From Vitis vinifera (lineage: Eukaryota > Streptophyta > Magnoliopsida > Vitales > Vitaceae): DNA of 64,000 bases. The stretch lies in assembly GCF_030704535.1 (NCBI RefSeq), contig NC_081812.1, forward strand, positions 21,489,501 to 21,553,500, read 5' to 3'. A program made the position numbers and the translations under genes. Below are positions 11,001-21,542 of this stretch, piece by piece; within the stretch, counting starts at the first letter, position 1, and every line of letters begins with the position of its first letter. The notes beneath the pieces are model-generated. The model was not told the origin of the DNA. It saw nothing but the letters and a program-made list of their open reading frames with translations, and did no database searches.

Positions 11001-14000
11001 TGACTTGGGTGCTTTAAACTGACAAAGCTTGGAAGGTCTTTGTTTTTGCTTGGGGGCTCTTTGGATCTTATAGACCTAATGCTTGACTTGGGTGCTTTAA
11101 AGAAGTGAGTTGTTCAAAACTGACTTGGGTGCTTTAAACTGACAAAGCTTGGAAGGTCTTTGTTTTTGCTTGGGGGCTCTTTGATTGCTATACTGGCCAG
11201 GAAAACCAAAGAAAGAGTCATTACGACTTTTGTAGTACTTCGGATATCGTTTTCAAAAATTGGCCTATGGAATTTTTCAAACTAAGTCTAAAGGATTACT
11301 TTAATCAAATTCTTTAAAATAAAAATGTTTGGAAATTTATTTGAATGAAGTTGGGTTTGTTAAGTAAGTCTAAATTAAAAATGCAAGAATCTATTGATTT
11401 TTGGTTCAAATGTTCAAGATTGGGGTTTTGACAATCCAACTTCAGGCTTAAGACTTTTGGCAAAACAAGGGTATTTATTTGTATAAATCTGATGCTATTG
11501 AAAATGTGGGCTAAATGAGATCAACCTAAATTTAAAAACTCAAATTTGCATCCGTCTCCTTATGTGTAATATTTTATTTTATTTTGAATTATTTATTAGA
11601 TGAATGAAGTTGAAATCTTTGTTCGGGTTTAGGATTTGTAGGCCTTTACCACTTTGTATGGATTTATCTTTGGGAAGATAAAAATGGCTAAATTTGAGAT
11701 AACTAGGGATCAAGAATTATCAAGAATTCTTAGTATCAAGAAATGGACAATTGTGTCATCTCCTAATTCAAACCAATCTTGGAGAGTATCTTTATTCTCA
11801 TTAATTATGCTTTTAACCAATCATTCATTCTATTATTGAGTGCAATTTCCCATTGTTTCCTTACAAACCTTAAAGAAAGACCATACATGGTATGTTCCCC
11901 CCATTGGTCACTTATTTTCTAAATAATTTCCTAAAAATGACTAAAAATAAATAAAATTTTGGTTTCCAGCCATGTGGGGCCCACTTAAGGTGGATGGAGT
12001 GCCTAAGACACATTTCTTGAGGTGGAGAAGCAAAACCTCAAAGCGTCAGTGAGTGATTTCGAAATTGGGGTGATTTCGAAATGGATTTCAAAATCATAAG
12101 TTAAAATTTTGAAATGGCTTTTCAGCTTTGTCCAATTGTCTTCAAACGACCATAACTTCTTCGTTTCAACTCCAGCACACAGTTTGAGGCATTGGATTCT
12201 TGACTTCCCAAGCTTCGAAAATGATATATAATTTGCTCAAAATTAACCTTAGGAAGTTCAAATTACGTCAAAGTCAGGGTATGTGTTGCTTTTAGGTTTG
12301 AATTCTAATTCTGTTGAACATTAAGCTATGACCTTCAATCTTCTTTCTTGTGATTGCTTTCTCTCCATATCTCTCCTTAATATTCATTTTTCATCTTTCA
12401 TTCTATGCATTTCTCCATTTACATTTGTTGCAGCTCTCATCATGCTTGAGAACTCTTAGAGCTCCTTATATGGACATCAACCTCCTTCACTATCATGGAT
12501 GAAAAAGGTTCTTGTGACTTGCATCCTTTTCATCTTTTAAACCTGGATTTTTGGGATGGGTTGAGCCTTTTTATCACATAATTCGCTCTTTAATTGTGCT
12601 ATTAGAGCACAATTTGTGACTCTAATCACTCCTATTTTATTTGACTTTAAAGCTTCTTCAAAGGCAAATTTAGTGCTTAACAGGGGGTTGAGATTGTTTG
12701 AAAACATGTGTTTGTCCTTAAGCAAGTGGGACCTCAAGTGGGGGGTGCTGTTGAAGTGGGTTTCATGCCAAAGAAGTTTGGGTTTTCGGTCTTTCGTTGC
12801 ACTTGTGGAGCATTGAGCTTTTTCAATTTTTAGAAGATACGTGCGGTGGTTTTGTGGCAATGGATGAAGATGTTGCCCAAAGCTGCAACAAACAATGAGC
12901 CAGATTTCTTGTAAAATTTGATGGGAGAAAGGTTCCTAGCTCTCTACAAGGGGTGGTGGGGTTGGTTTGCTTTGTAGTGTAGATATGGTGGGAAGTCTTC
13001 ATGTGGATGTCACAAGGTGGTCTCAAAAGGAAACCGACGAGAGGTAAGGGATAAAGGTGATGGGATTTCACTTGCCCTAAAGGAGGTTGAATTTGGTTCT
13101 CTGAAAAGTCAAAAAGTTGTGGTTGGAAGGAGGCTTCTCAAGGTTGGAAGGGGAAGGATGTTGTGAGGGAGGGGGAGGCGTGCCCTGATGGCGTGTCCGC
13201 AGGATTTCCAGGCCTGGGCAAGAAAGGTGATGCACCTAGTGTTGCAAAGAGTGGTTTAGGAAGTGGGATGGGCTGTGAGTGGTTGATGGTTTAGCCCAAA
13301 AAGAGGAGAACATGCCCCTAGTTGGGAAGTGGGCTGAGTGTATTTCTAATAAGGCCTTTGTTGAGCCCTTTTATTCTGCCCAATCCAAGAGTTGTGAGAG
13401 GGAGGGGGGGGGGGGGGGGGGGGGGGGGGTTAGCCTTTGTTTTGGGTTGGTGAGGTGCGTAAGGCAGGCTTTGCCTATTCTAAAGGAGCCATTAGGTGCT
13501 CTTGTTGCTTCTTTTCCCTTGCAACAAGTGAAGTGGGTATCCTCAAGGTCACGAGGCAGTTTTGTGGCGAAGACTGACTTTGTGATGCTTGCTTCGTTGC
13601 GGGGTGGGGTGTCCCAAAGGTTTGGTTTGCAGATGCCAGGAGGCCCTTCGCTCTCTGATGACGCCCTATGAGAGGAAGTTGCAAGATTTTGAGGTATTTC
13701 TCCCCTTTTGGTGTTTCCTTTGGGGGGTTTGGGTGCCTCTTCTTCTTTAGGTGTTTCTGTGGTTTTGGTGGATGGGTGGAGGTCCACGAGACATAGGGCT
13801 CAGTAGATGGCTGTGGAGAGGGGGTTCTTGTTTTGAAGTTGACTTGATTAAAATGGTTTGGGTGGATGGTAGTGAGGTCCTGTTGGAATGTTTGACTGGG
13901 TTTGTTGGCGACAACATACAAAACATTTTGTGGAGAGATAGAGGATAGTGGGAGGATCGGTGAGGATGGTTCTCACCCAGATGATTGGGCTGTGACAGTT

Positions 14001-17000
14001 ATTTGGCAAATTTTAGCAAATTTTTGTGCATGCTGACTGTAGGTTACGAGGTGGAGATTTTGAATCTCTTAAGGAAATTGAAGGTGAGGAAAGAGATAAA
14101 TAATCAGTCTAGTGCTTTTAGGAAAAGGAAAGTTTGCTTGTCAAAGTTTGAAAGAGAATCGAGGAATCTGGAATGCTTGGTCAATTATCATAAAGCTGGA
14201 AGGGGGTAGGAAGGGTGGAAAGAAGGGTTGAGAGTTGGTTTCAGTTAATTAATGAAGCTATGAACACTTTCTTGGAATGTTAGAGGGGCCAGTGACAAAG
14301 AGAAAAGAAGAGTATTCAAGTACCTGGTCAGATCGCAAAGAGTGGATGTGGTGTGGTTAAAGGAAGGGTTGAGAGTTGGTTTCAGTTAATTAATGAAGCT
14401 ATGAACACTTTCTTGGAATGTTAGAGGGGCCAGTGACAAAGAGAAAAGAAGAGTATTTAAGTACCTGATCAGATCGCAAAGAGTGGATGTGGTGTGGTTA
14501 AAGGAAGAGCTTTTCAAGATGAAGAACAGAATGTCCAATTGATAAAAGTTTTGCTCCTTTGTATCCTTTTAGGTTGGGTTCGCGTGTGCTTAAGTGAAGG
14601 GTCATTGTCTTGATGTTTCGGGTTTGGTTTGTTGTTTGCTCTCCTTTTTCTTTTGTTTGTATTTGGCTGCTACTTGTATACTTAGTGTTTACTTTGTGTG
14701 CCTTTTCCAAGTGCTAATATATTTGCTTTGTTTACCTATTTAAAGAAAAAAGATTTCATGTGATATGCAGCACAATGCTAAGTTCTTCTTTGAAATGTTG
14801 TATGGATTAGGCATGTGCTTTGGAGATTATTCATCTATGTTAACATGAAAACTTATTTGATCCTATTAGAATGATTAGATGAATGATAGTGTCTCTTCTG
14901 ATTTTAATCTTAAACTGAGCTTTGTCTTTTGATTGGATACATGTTTAAAGTTATTTTTTTAACAAACATTTTTTCACTCACAAACACAAAACAGGAAAGG
15001 AGATGGCAGATGAATATTACTGTTTAGGTCCAATCTACAATATGCTTGTTTAGATAATGCTCCTTTGTCTATTTATTCGTATGTATGGATGCGGACACTT
15101 TATTAATAATATATACACATGGATGTTTGGGGTGTAAGGTTGTGGTTAATTCTTATATGTTTCTTGTTGTTTCATTTTGACTTGTATTTTGTTAAGCTTA
15201 GCTAATCAATTTCTTGTTTTAGGCATTACTTGATTGTTTCGGCTGTAACAAATTTATTGGTGAATCTTATTGGCGTTTGGTTCTTCAGGAACTATGCTCG
15301 CATCAATCTTGGTGAGTCCTCTGCTGCAGTTTTAGATGGTTTTAGAGGTTGTCATGGCAGTTATTTATATTAATTTATTTGTTGTGCTTGGTTTCCTCTA
15401 CTATGATTCAAACCATGAAAAGCATTTGATTTAATTGGCTAGAAGTTTGAACAATGTTCAAAAATGGTTAATTACCCATAAAACACATCAGAAAAAAAAT
15501 TCGTAAATTGATTTTGGGATCTACTTCAGGCAACATAGAGTTAGCTATGTTGATCCCTATTGTCTTTTTCTTTTGAAGACTAGGTATAGACAGCCATGAG
15601 GATAAAAACTTGTTGGTTCTAATTGTTTTAGTTGCTTTCATACTGGCTGTAGTGTATTACTTGGGGCTACTTAGCAACCAAAAGAATCCTCAGGTTTCTC
15701 TGTGGTGATCAAGCAATTGTTGTTTAATTTAACATTCCTTGATGCCATGAGTGCCAGTGTGTAGAACTAATATAAATGTTTGGCCACCTGAAATGAGACC
15801 ACAAAACAAATTTCGATTCCCCAAAATTGTATGATATGATTCAGCTGTGTCAATGACAAAGAAAAAGGTCATCAATGGAAAAGAGTCCTTAGCATAACTG
15901 CTATATATTTAGATTTGGGTTATGCTTTCACATAGGATCTGGGTGCTAAATGCTTTGTACTCAGTTACTCCTCTTAAGGGATTTATCCTGCTCAAGGATT
16001 CATTATAAAAGGTATACAAGGGATTGAGAAAGTAAGTCAATATTGTTGATTTGATGAGAAATTGTTTCCCCTGTAAAAATAAAAATAGAAAAAACCTTTA
16101 GCTTAAGCTGAACATGTTGATCATAGTTGTCTAAGATGAATCTCCCTTTTACTTTTGTCTCTATGCTTTTGGAGTTTGTTAGGCTGTTGTCTTATTTACT
16201 TATCTTTCTTTTCCCTGCATAGTTTGATGAATTGTTCTTTGTGTTTTTATGGGAAAGCGGCTTTCTTAATGCTTCTTTTGATTTTTTTTTTTGGGTTCCT
16301 GGGAAGGGTGGGGGGGTCATAGGCAGACTGTTCTCATTTGCTTTTTGCTGGCCCCTTGGTGTGTTCTTGAGAATACAGCAGGTGGCTAGGGTGCATCCCT
16401 TGCACCTTTTGGTGTACTTTAGGTGTGTGTGTATGCATATATGTATGTATATATGTGGGTTACTTAAAAAAATATAATTTGTCTTCCAACAGGACCTTGT
16501 AATGACTATTCATAGACGTAGGGGAAACATGCATTGACAGATTTATGATCTTGAATTTTTTGTTGGGGCCCAATTGAATACATACTGATAGAGGAACTTC
16601 TGTCTATAGTGTATGCCAGGCTTTGGAGATTCTTAGTGTTGTAGTGTTCAGAGTTATGATTGTCAGCCCTAGGTGCACATGCTTTATTTTTTGGATGTTC
16701 TTGTCATCTTTCATTTTTCATTGCAGTCTACAGGAAAGCAGAGGATATGAACTACCACTCAGTTTGCTTGCATGTTCTTGCAGATTCTATACGCAGGTAC
16801 AGAAGCTCTCTCTCTCCTCTCCCCTCACCCTTCCCCTCCCCATCCTCAATGCGCCATATAACATTGTTGCTGGCGTGTGTGGCATGTTCATATGGTTAAC
16901 TAGACTTGCATGTATTTATATTATCTTGTGCTGTTTTTTATTTTCTTGTTGGTAGCTCAATCTTAAGTTGGTGTCCATCAATTGTTTCTCAGTGCAGGTT

Positions 17001-17741
17001 TGATCCTGGCATCCTGGTTTTTGACCCTTGGGTACGCCTGCTTAATCCTCAATTCTCTTGCTTTCTTTTTGTTTTACTCCATCTCTCAGCCCCCAGGCTT
17101 CCAACCTCCAATCAATTTTAACAATTTCCTTTTGGTAATTTATCTTTTTCTGTTTTCAGGGTCAAGAATGCTGAAGTTTTATGCTTAGGGCTAGTTTCAG
17201 TTGCAGTGTTTATGCTTGTCATGCCACTTTTTAAGACAACTGGTGGCATCCTGCTACAGATGGCACCCCCCAGCATACCACCTTCTGCATTGAGCAAGTG
17301 CCGGAGACAGGTGATTATATTTCCTATTCTTCGTAATATTTAGTTTTTGCCTTTAATATCTTTAATTTTATTTATTTTTTGAAAAAATTACTATTCTGGT
17401 TAGATTACTGCTCATGAAGATGTTTTGGAAGTTTCTCAAGCTTGTTTTTGGGAACTCGTGCCTGGTCATGTTGTTGGCTCAGTCACACTTCAGGTATTCA
17501 CCAAATTGTTTGTCATTTGCTTGTGTTTTCGTCCATCATTTTGCTTTGATCCGCCTCTCTCTGGGTGGCTTACTATTTTTAAGTTAACAGAAGAATTATT
17601 TTGAATTCAGTGGATTCTTTTGGTGCATAACTATAACAGGTGAAGGATGGGATTGATGATTGTCCCATGCTCCAATATGTGCATGACCTGTACCATGATT
17701 TGGGCGTAAAGGAGTTGACAGTGCAAGCAGATTGTTCCTAA
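8001..17741 (+). CDS. MTP5: Metal tolerance protein MTP5/MTPC2-like, Golgi zinc transporter subunit
   Basis: Ten exons join in frame to a 388-residue cation diffusion facilitator: 8001-8400, 8879-8987, 9314-9353, 10263-10339, 15223-15311, 16727-16796, 16993-17031, 17160-17310, 17404-17493 and 17640-17741 (TAA). Every intron has GT/AG ends. Sequence and length fit Arabidopsis MTP5 (about 393 residues). Hydrophobic segments follow a soluble N-terminus of about 85 residues. TM2 has SDAFH141 with Gly at 145 where active zinc transporters have Asp (HxxxD). TM5 keeps H254xxxD258. In Arabidopsis MTP5 is known to pair with MTP12 to load zinc into the Golgi, so an altered TM2 site fits a partner subunit. 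The ATG at 8001 opens the conserved N-terminal reading frame. Introns are 0.1-1.4 kb except the 4.9 kb intron 4, which holds repeats. The nearest neighbour NUDT23 is unrelated. Confidence 0.93.
10690..10940 (+). mobile_element. LINE ORF1 fragment in MTP5 intron 4
   Basis: A plus-strand frame at 10705-10935 contains GQGGGVLW, AVETYADKAWKVLGEVGEAIW and similar text like the linker region of plant L1 ORF1 proteins. It is isolated and truncated and adjoins the tandem duplication at 10943. No target-site duplication was found. Confidence 0.45.
10943..11182. repeat. perfect 120-bp tandem duplication
   Basis: Two head-to-tail copies with a period of exactly 120 bases (10943-11062 and 11063-11182) are identical as far as I can compare them. 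They start GATCTTATAGACC and end with GGGGGCTCTTTG. The region also carries a shorter internal repeat (TGACTTGGGTGCTTTAAA). It lies inside MTP5 intron 4. Perfect identity means a recent duplication or an assembly artefact. Confidence 0.9.
11190..12400 (+). repeat. dispersed unclassified repeat, copy 1
   Basis: Runs collinear, with gaps, with the repeat at 43894-45761. Shared marks in the same order are GAAAGAGTCA.TACGACTTTTGTA, GATCAAGAATTA.CAAGAAT, CCATGTGGGG.CCACTTA.GGTGG and the repeated ATTTCGAAAT motifs. No open frame of note. The ends are unclear because LINE fragments flank it on both sides. It could be the non-coding part of an LTR element; I cannot classify it. Confidence 0.6.
13404..13429 (+). 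repeat. poly(G) run of 26
   Basis: An uninterrupted run of G bases sits inside the LINE ORF1 remnant. Such runs form G-quadruplexes and are prone to length error in sequencing, so its length should be treated as approximate. Confidence 0.85.
14222..14503. repeat. 141-bp tandem duplication inside the LINE
   Basis: The start of ORF2 is present twice, at 14222-14362 and 14363-14503, each beginning GAAGGGTTGAGAGTTGG, with about two mismatches. The duplication is therefore later than most of the decay of the LINE. Confidence 0.85.
15312..16726. other. MTP5 intron 5
   Basis: An intron of 1.4 kb with T-rich stretches. No repeat family or gene was recognised in it. Confidence 0.6.
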
Positions 17742-19577
17742 CCTTCATTTTCCTTTTCATTTTACTTTTTCCAATGGTGGTTGGTGAGAATAGCTTATTT
17801 TTGAGTTCACAATGCTGTAGTCTGGATTCGTTATTGATTTTTTGGCTCCCCCAACTTATCTATTACCAGTATAGAGGAACTTTAAATCTGTTCCCCATTC
17901 AAAGAATGATAATGATGTGCCGATCCTTAGTAATATTATTATGTTCTATTGTTGAAGAAGGATGACGATCCATGGATCCCTTGTATTATTATCTTCCATG
18001 GTTGAAGAAAGATGGGTAGATTCTAAAACTGTTGGTGTTATCAGCCTTCATTTTCATCTTAGCAGTCATGCAGTTCCGTTCTTGCTCTGGCTAACCTGTG
18101 ATAGATCTTCTATTGCAAGAGTAGCTTATCAAGCTAAACGAATTGATATAAGACATAGAAGAAAGGAAGGTCTTTGAATTTTTTGTTATAATGTTTTGCG
18201 TTTGAAATGGGCAATCAACATTTCATCAAAGGATTCCTAGCGGCATATCTGAGAAAATTGTTCTTGAAAAAACATCATGGGTGGTGGTGAAGTGGCGTTA
18301 TAGTACAAGAGTTTGATCATTAGCCACTGAGTACCAAATTTATTTTCCAATTAAGATAATGTTTGGAAACTGTTTTTAAAAACATTCTAAAAATATGGTT
18401 TTTAAGAAGACATCAAATTTATAAATTGTTTTTTAAAAACTGCTTTTGAAAACATTTTCAACAAACATTGGAATAAGATAAAAATATATCTTAATTCATG
18501 AAAATGGTATGAAATTTATGATTCTACCTATTAATTTTTGTCATAGAGAGGAAACAAACTAAAAAATAATTAGCAATAGAAAGTCGAATTTTTTTATCAT
18601 TAATGGGATGGAGTCATATGTGTGTTGATACAGACATGAACAACCCTAAACTAAATTAAAACTTGTTTATCCTGTATCATTTTTTAGTCTAGTCAAAATT
18701 ATCACACCGATGATTGCTCGTCAACATTTGTCTTATCTTCCAGGTTTGGTAGTTTAGAACATTTAAATACATTTTAATTTAGTATGCAATTTCAAATGGT
18801 CTAATCATATGTTAGTTGTCACCTACTATAATTTGAATGTGTCAACATCAAGGTCTGGGTTTGCTACCATTGAAAGACTTTAGATTTAACTGGTGGGGAA
18901 TCATTCAACAGATGTCAATTGCCATGAAATGTAACTTATAATATGTTATTAGGTATCCACCAGCATGATATGTACCATATCAAACTTTTGATCTGGGCCT
19001 TCGATATTTGAATTGTTGCACAAAGGTAATAAGCATATATGACTCCGTGATACGTGACAATGAGATCATTATTGAAGTACGAAGAAATAAGATCAAAATA
19101 GGAAGAAATGAAACCATTGTTATGGTTGAGGTATAAAGAAATGTGATTCCATAACGCAAAAAAATGAGATCATTTTCAAAGTAGGAAGAAATAAGATCAA
19201 TATATCAAAGTGGAGAGAAAGGAAACCTATGTGGCAAAATGAGATTTGGTTGGGAAGAGATGGGAGATATGATTACTTAGCAATTTTTTGTGATGACATC
19301 AAAAGTGGCCTTTTTAGTAGTGTAGAAAACCCCTAGTATAATTGAATAAACTACCACAAAAAAAAAAAAAAATGGAAAAAAAACATAGGTTGTTGATTCC
19401 ATTCAAAAGACTTCATTACAACTGTTAACATACAACTAGAGCTTTTCATGCCTTGAACGAAGCTACTTAGCTTGCTATATTCACAAATTCACTATCAACT
19501 AACTAATGAAAAACATGAACTACGCTTATCGGGAGATGGATATCAATCGACTTCCTGAGTTTTTGGCATGTTTTTTT
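17742..19577. other. spacer between MTP5 and the first lectin kinase
   Basis: MTP5 and the first receptor gene converge here, so both 3' flanks lie in this stretch. At 19040-19240 there are degenerate repeats of AGTAGGAAGAAATAAGATCAA-like text, about 110 bases apart. A MITE-like piece lies at 18358. No coding region was recognised. Confidence 0.5.
18358..18469. mobile_element. possible short MITE-like element
   Basis: About 112 bases begin AATGTTTGG and end CAAACATT, giving short imperfect inverted termini. The inside is rich in TTTTTAAAAAC motifs that can pair. Target-site duplication is not clear. This is a weak call. Confidence 0.3.
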
Positions 19578-21542
19578 TTATCTCCCACTGAGCTCTGAAA
19601 GGGGAGTCATTTGGCCTCCACTTACAGAGCAGTACTCCAAATCCTCATTGAAAGATGGAGGAGCTGTGGCTGGCCACATGAAAACAGGCTTGTCAAAGGG
19701 GATAAGTGGTGGATCAACCTCCCCTGTGAGAACCCTCAAAGCAGTTCTCATGGATGGCCTCTCGTATGGATTCGGATGGCAGCAGGCCAATGCCAACATC
19801 AACACACATTCAACTTGCTCCCTGTTGAAATCCCCGTTCAATCGGAAATCTACGACTTCAAAAAGCCTGTCCCTCCTGTGATGCGCCCACACCCAGTCCA
19901 CTATACTGTTGTTATAATCGTTCTCCATGCTCTGAGTTCCAGGCTTTCTTGCACAGACAACTTCCAATAGAAGAACCCCAAAAGCATACACGTCTGTTTC
20001 AACGGTTGCTCTGCTGTTGTGGAAGCTTTCTGGAGCCATATAGCCATGTGTTCCTGCAAGAACTTGGGTGGAATGGTGAGTTTGGTCATTGGGATGGATG
20101 GTTCTGGCCAGTCCAAAGTCCCCCAACCGCGCGTTGAACTCAGAATCTAGCATGATGTTGCTTGTTTTGATGTCCCGGTGAAGCACCCTATCCTGGCATC
20201 CATTGTGAAGGTAGTCCAGCGCCTGAGCCACTCCACGGATGATGCTATGCCTTTTTTCCCAATCCAGTGCGATTGGGTTAGTCTCTGTGCTTTGCTTTTG
20301 ATTGCTGAAGATGAGTTTGTCGAGGCTTTTATTTGGCATGAACTCATACACAAGAAGCAGCTCACTTCTTTCATAGCACCATCCCGCTAATTTTACGAGA
20401 TTCTTGTGGTGGAGGTTTCCAATGGTTGTGACTTCTGCTATAAAATCTTGCTTTCCTTGATGGGAGTTCCTCGAAAATCTCTTCACAGCTACCTCCTTCT
20501 TTTCCAAGACTCCTTTGTAGACTTTCCCAAATCCCCCTTCTCCAAGCTGGTTCTTGCTGTTGAAGTTGGCAGTGGCAGCTTGAAGTTCTTTTAGTCTGAA
20601 TCTCTTTGGAGCCATGGATGAACCTTGAATTTGTAGCTCCACTTCTGGATCATCATCATCCTCCACGCGACCCTCGTCTTCCCGTGTGCATCTCCAATAC
20701 AAGAGGGCAATGGTGACGGAAAGAAACACTACTGAAGGGACTGTGATCCACACCCAAACCAGGCTTTTTTCTTCATATATATCCAACCCATCAAATTCCC
20801 ACGACCTTACACAGTTGAGCTCGATCTCGTTCCCAGTTGAAGCTGAGAACCCCACGTAGATCTTCTCAGGCAGATATGTTGAGAGATCAATAGGCTCAGA
20901 AATCACAGGCGTGCTCGCGTTTTCTTCAACAAACACTTTCAAAACTCCCCCGTCATACTCAACTTTCACCGTTACATCCTTACCAATTGAAAGCTTGAGG
21001 CTTAGGTTCTTTTGAGTGATTGAATTGATGGAATTCACATTCAGACCGACGTGGTTATCATCCAGATCTTCTGGGTAGCTCTTCCTGGTGTCAAATTCCA
21101 CCGCCACAATCTGGGCTTTAGCCGTTCCATTAGTAGCCTGATTCACAATCCCAAGCCATTGCCCATGGCTGCTTGGTGGAAGATCGGTACTCCCGGTTAA
21201 GATAAAGGCCAAGCCTTCGCCACCTGGGTTTGTCTTGTTGGAGATGTTAAGTACAAAGGTGGAACTAAAAGACGTGTTGTTCCGCAACCTGAATGGCCTT
21301 TTGAACAGGGCCCGCCCAGACTGATTCGCGAGGTAGTCTTCTTTTGTAACATCAGGCGTAACCTGGATGGCACCGAGAATTATATACGAATTATATAGGG
21401 TGAAATCGGACTCATTTGCTTTCTCAAAAGTCGAATAATTGAAACTGAAACAGCCAGCTCGATCCACAGCGCCAACCAAGAAAGTTGCTAGCAGCAGAGC
21501 CCCGACTACCGCAGAAGAGCCCGGAAAATGGTAGAATGCCAT
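19578..21542 (-). CDS. L-type lectin receptor kinase, clade VIII/IX-like (copy A)
   Basis: Single-exon gene of 654 residues, as usual for plant LecRKs. Order: signal peptide (about 1-30, ends ..VDRAG), legume-lectin domain (about 31-253), transmembrane helix (about 261-283, VWVWITVPSVVFLSV), acidic juxtamembrane stretch (EDDDDPEVE), and Ser/Thr kinase (about 333-609). The kinase has GEGGFGKVY, Lys354, HRD 455-457 and DFG 475-477, so it should be an active RD kinase at the plasma membrane. In the lectin the metal-site EFD (149-151) is present, but the sugar-site Asp of the usual GDG is Glu (GGEGLAF) and the loop after EFD reads DTRKSYPEDLDDNH, without the usual Asn position. Many N-glycosylation sequons. 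The start is an ATG. The related family acts in immune and developmental signalling; the ligand is unknown. Confidence 0.93.
   Translation of the reverse strand: MAFYHFPGSSAVVGALLLATFLVGAVDRAGCFSFNYSTFEKANESDFTLYNSYIILGAIQVTPDVTKEDYLANQSGRALFKRPFRLRNNTSFSSTFVLNISNKTNPGGEGLAFILTGSTDLPPSSHGQWLGIVNQATNGTAKAQIVAVEFDTRKSYPEDLDDNHVGLNVNSINSITQKNLSLKLSIGKDVTVKVEYDGGVLKVFVEENASTPVISEPIDLSTYLPEKIYVGFSASTGNEIELNCVRSWEFDGLDIYEEKSLVWVWITVPSVVFLSVTIALLYWRCTREDEGRVEDDDDPEVELQIQGSSMAPKRFRLKELQAATANFNSKNQLGEGGFGKVYKGVLEKKEVAVKRFSRNSHQGKQDFIAEVTTIGNLHHKNLVKLAGWCYERSELLLVYEFMPNKSLDKLIFSNQKQSTETNPIALDWEKRHSIIRGVAQALDYLHNGCQDRVLHRDIKTSNIMLDSEFNARLGDFGLARTIHPNDQTHHSTQVLAGTHGYMAPESFHNSRATVETDVYAFGVLLLEVVCARKPGTQSMENDYNNSIVDWVWAHHRRDRLFEVVDFRLNGDFNREQVECVLMLALACCHPNPYERPSMRTALRVLTGEVDPPLIPFDKPVFMWPATAPPSFNEDLEYCSVSGGQMTPLSELSGR

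Larger units (their letters stand above)
12540..14755 (+). mobile_element. internally deleted LINE (L1-type) in MTP5 intron 4
   Basis: At 12616-12816 and onward the plus strand reads as a decayed L1 ORF1 with a DUF4283-like block (FKASSKANLVLNRGLR, then CGGFVA-like text). At about 14260-14520 it reads as the start of ORF2, the endonuclease head (FLGMLEGPV in one frame, SWNVRGASDKEKRRVFK-like across a frame change). From about 14580 it passes straight into a typical L1 3' UTR with an A-rich end near 14755. Nearly all of ORF2, including reverse transcriptase, is absent. It lies in the sense orientation of MTP5. Confidence 0.65.

Noticed and set aside
13371-13921. Overlapping minus-strand frames rich in Pro and Lys
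   Set aside because: They lie opposite the LINE ORF1 remnant and owe their length to the poly(G) run and GC-rich text.
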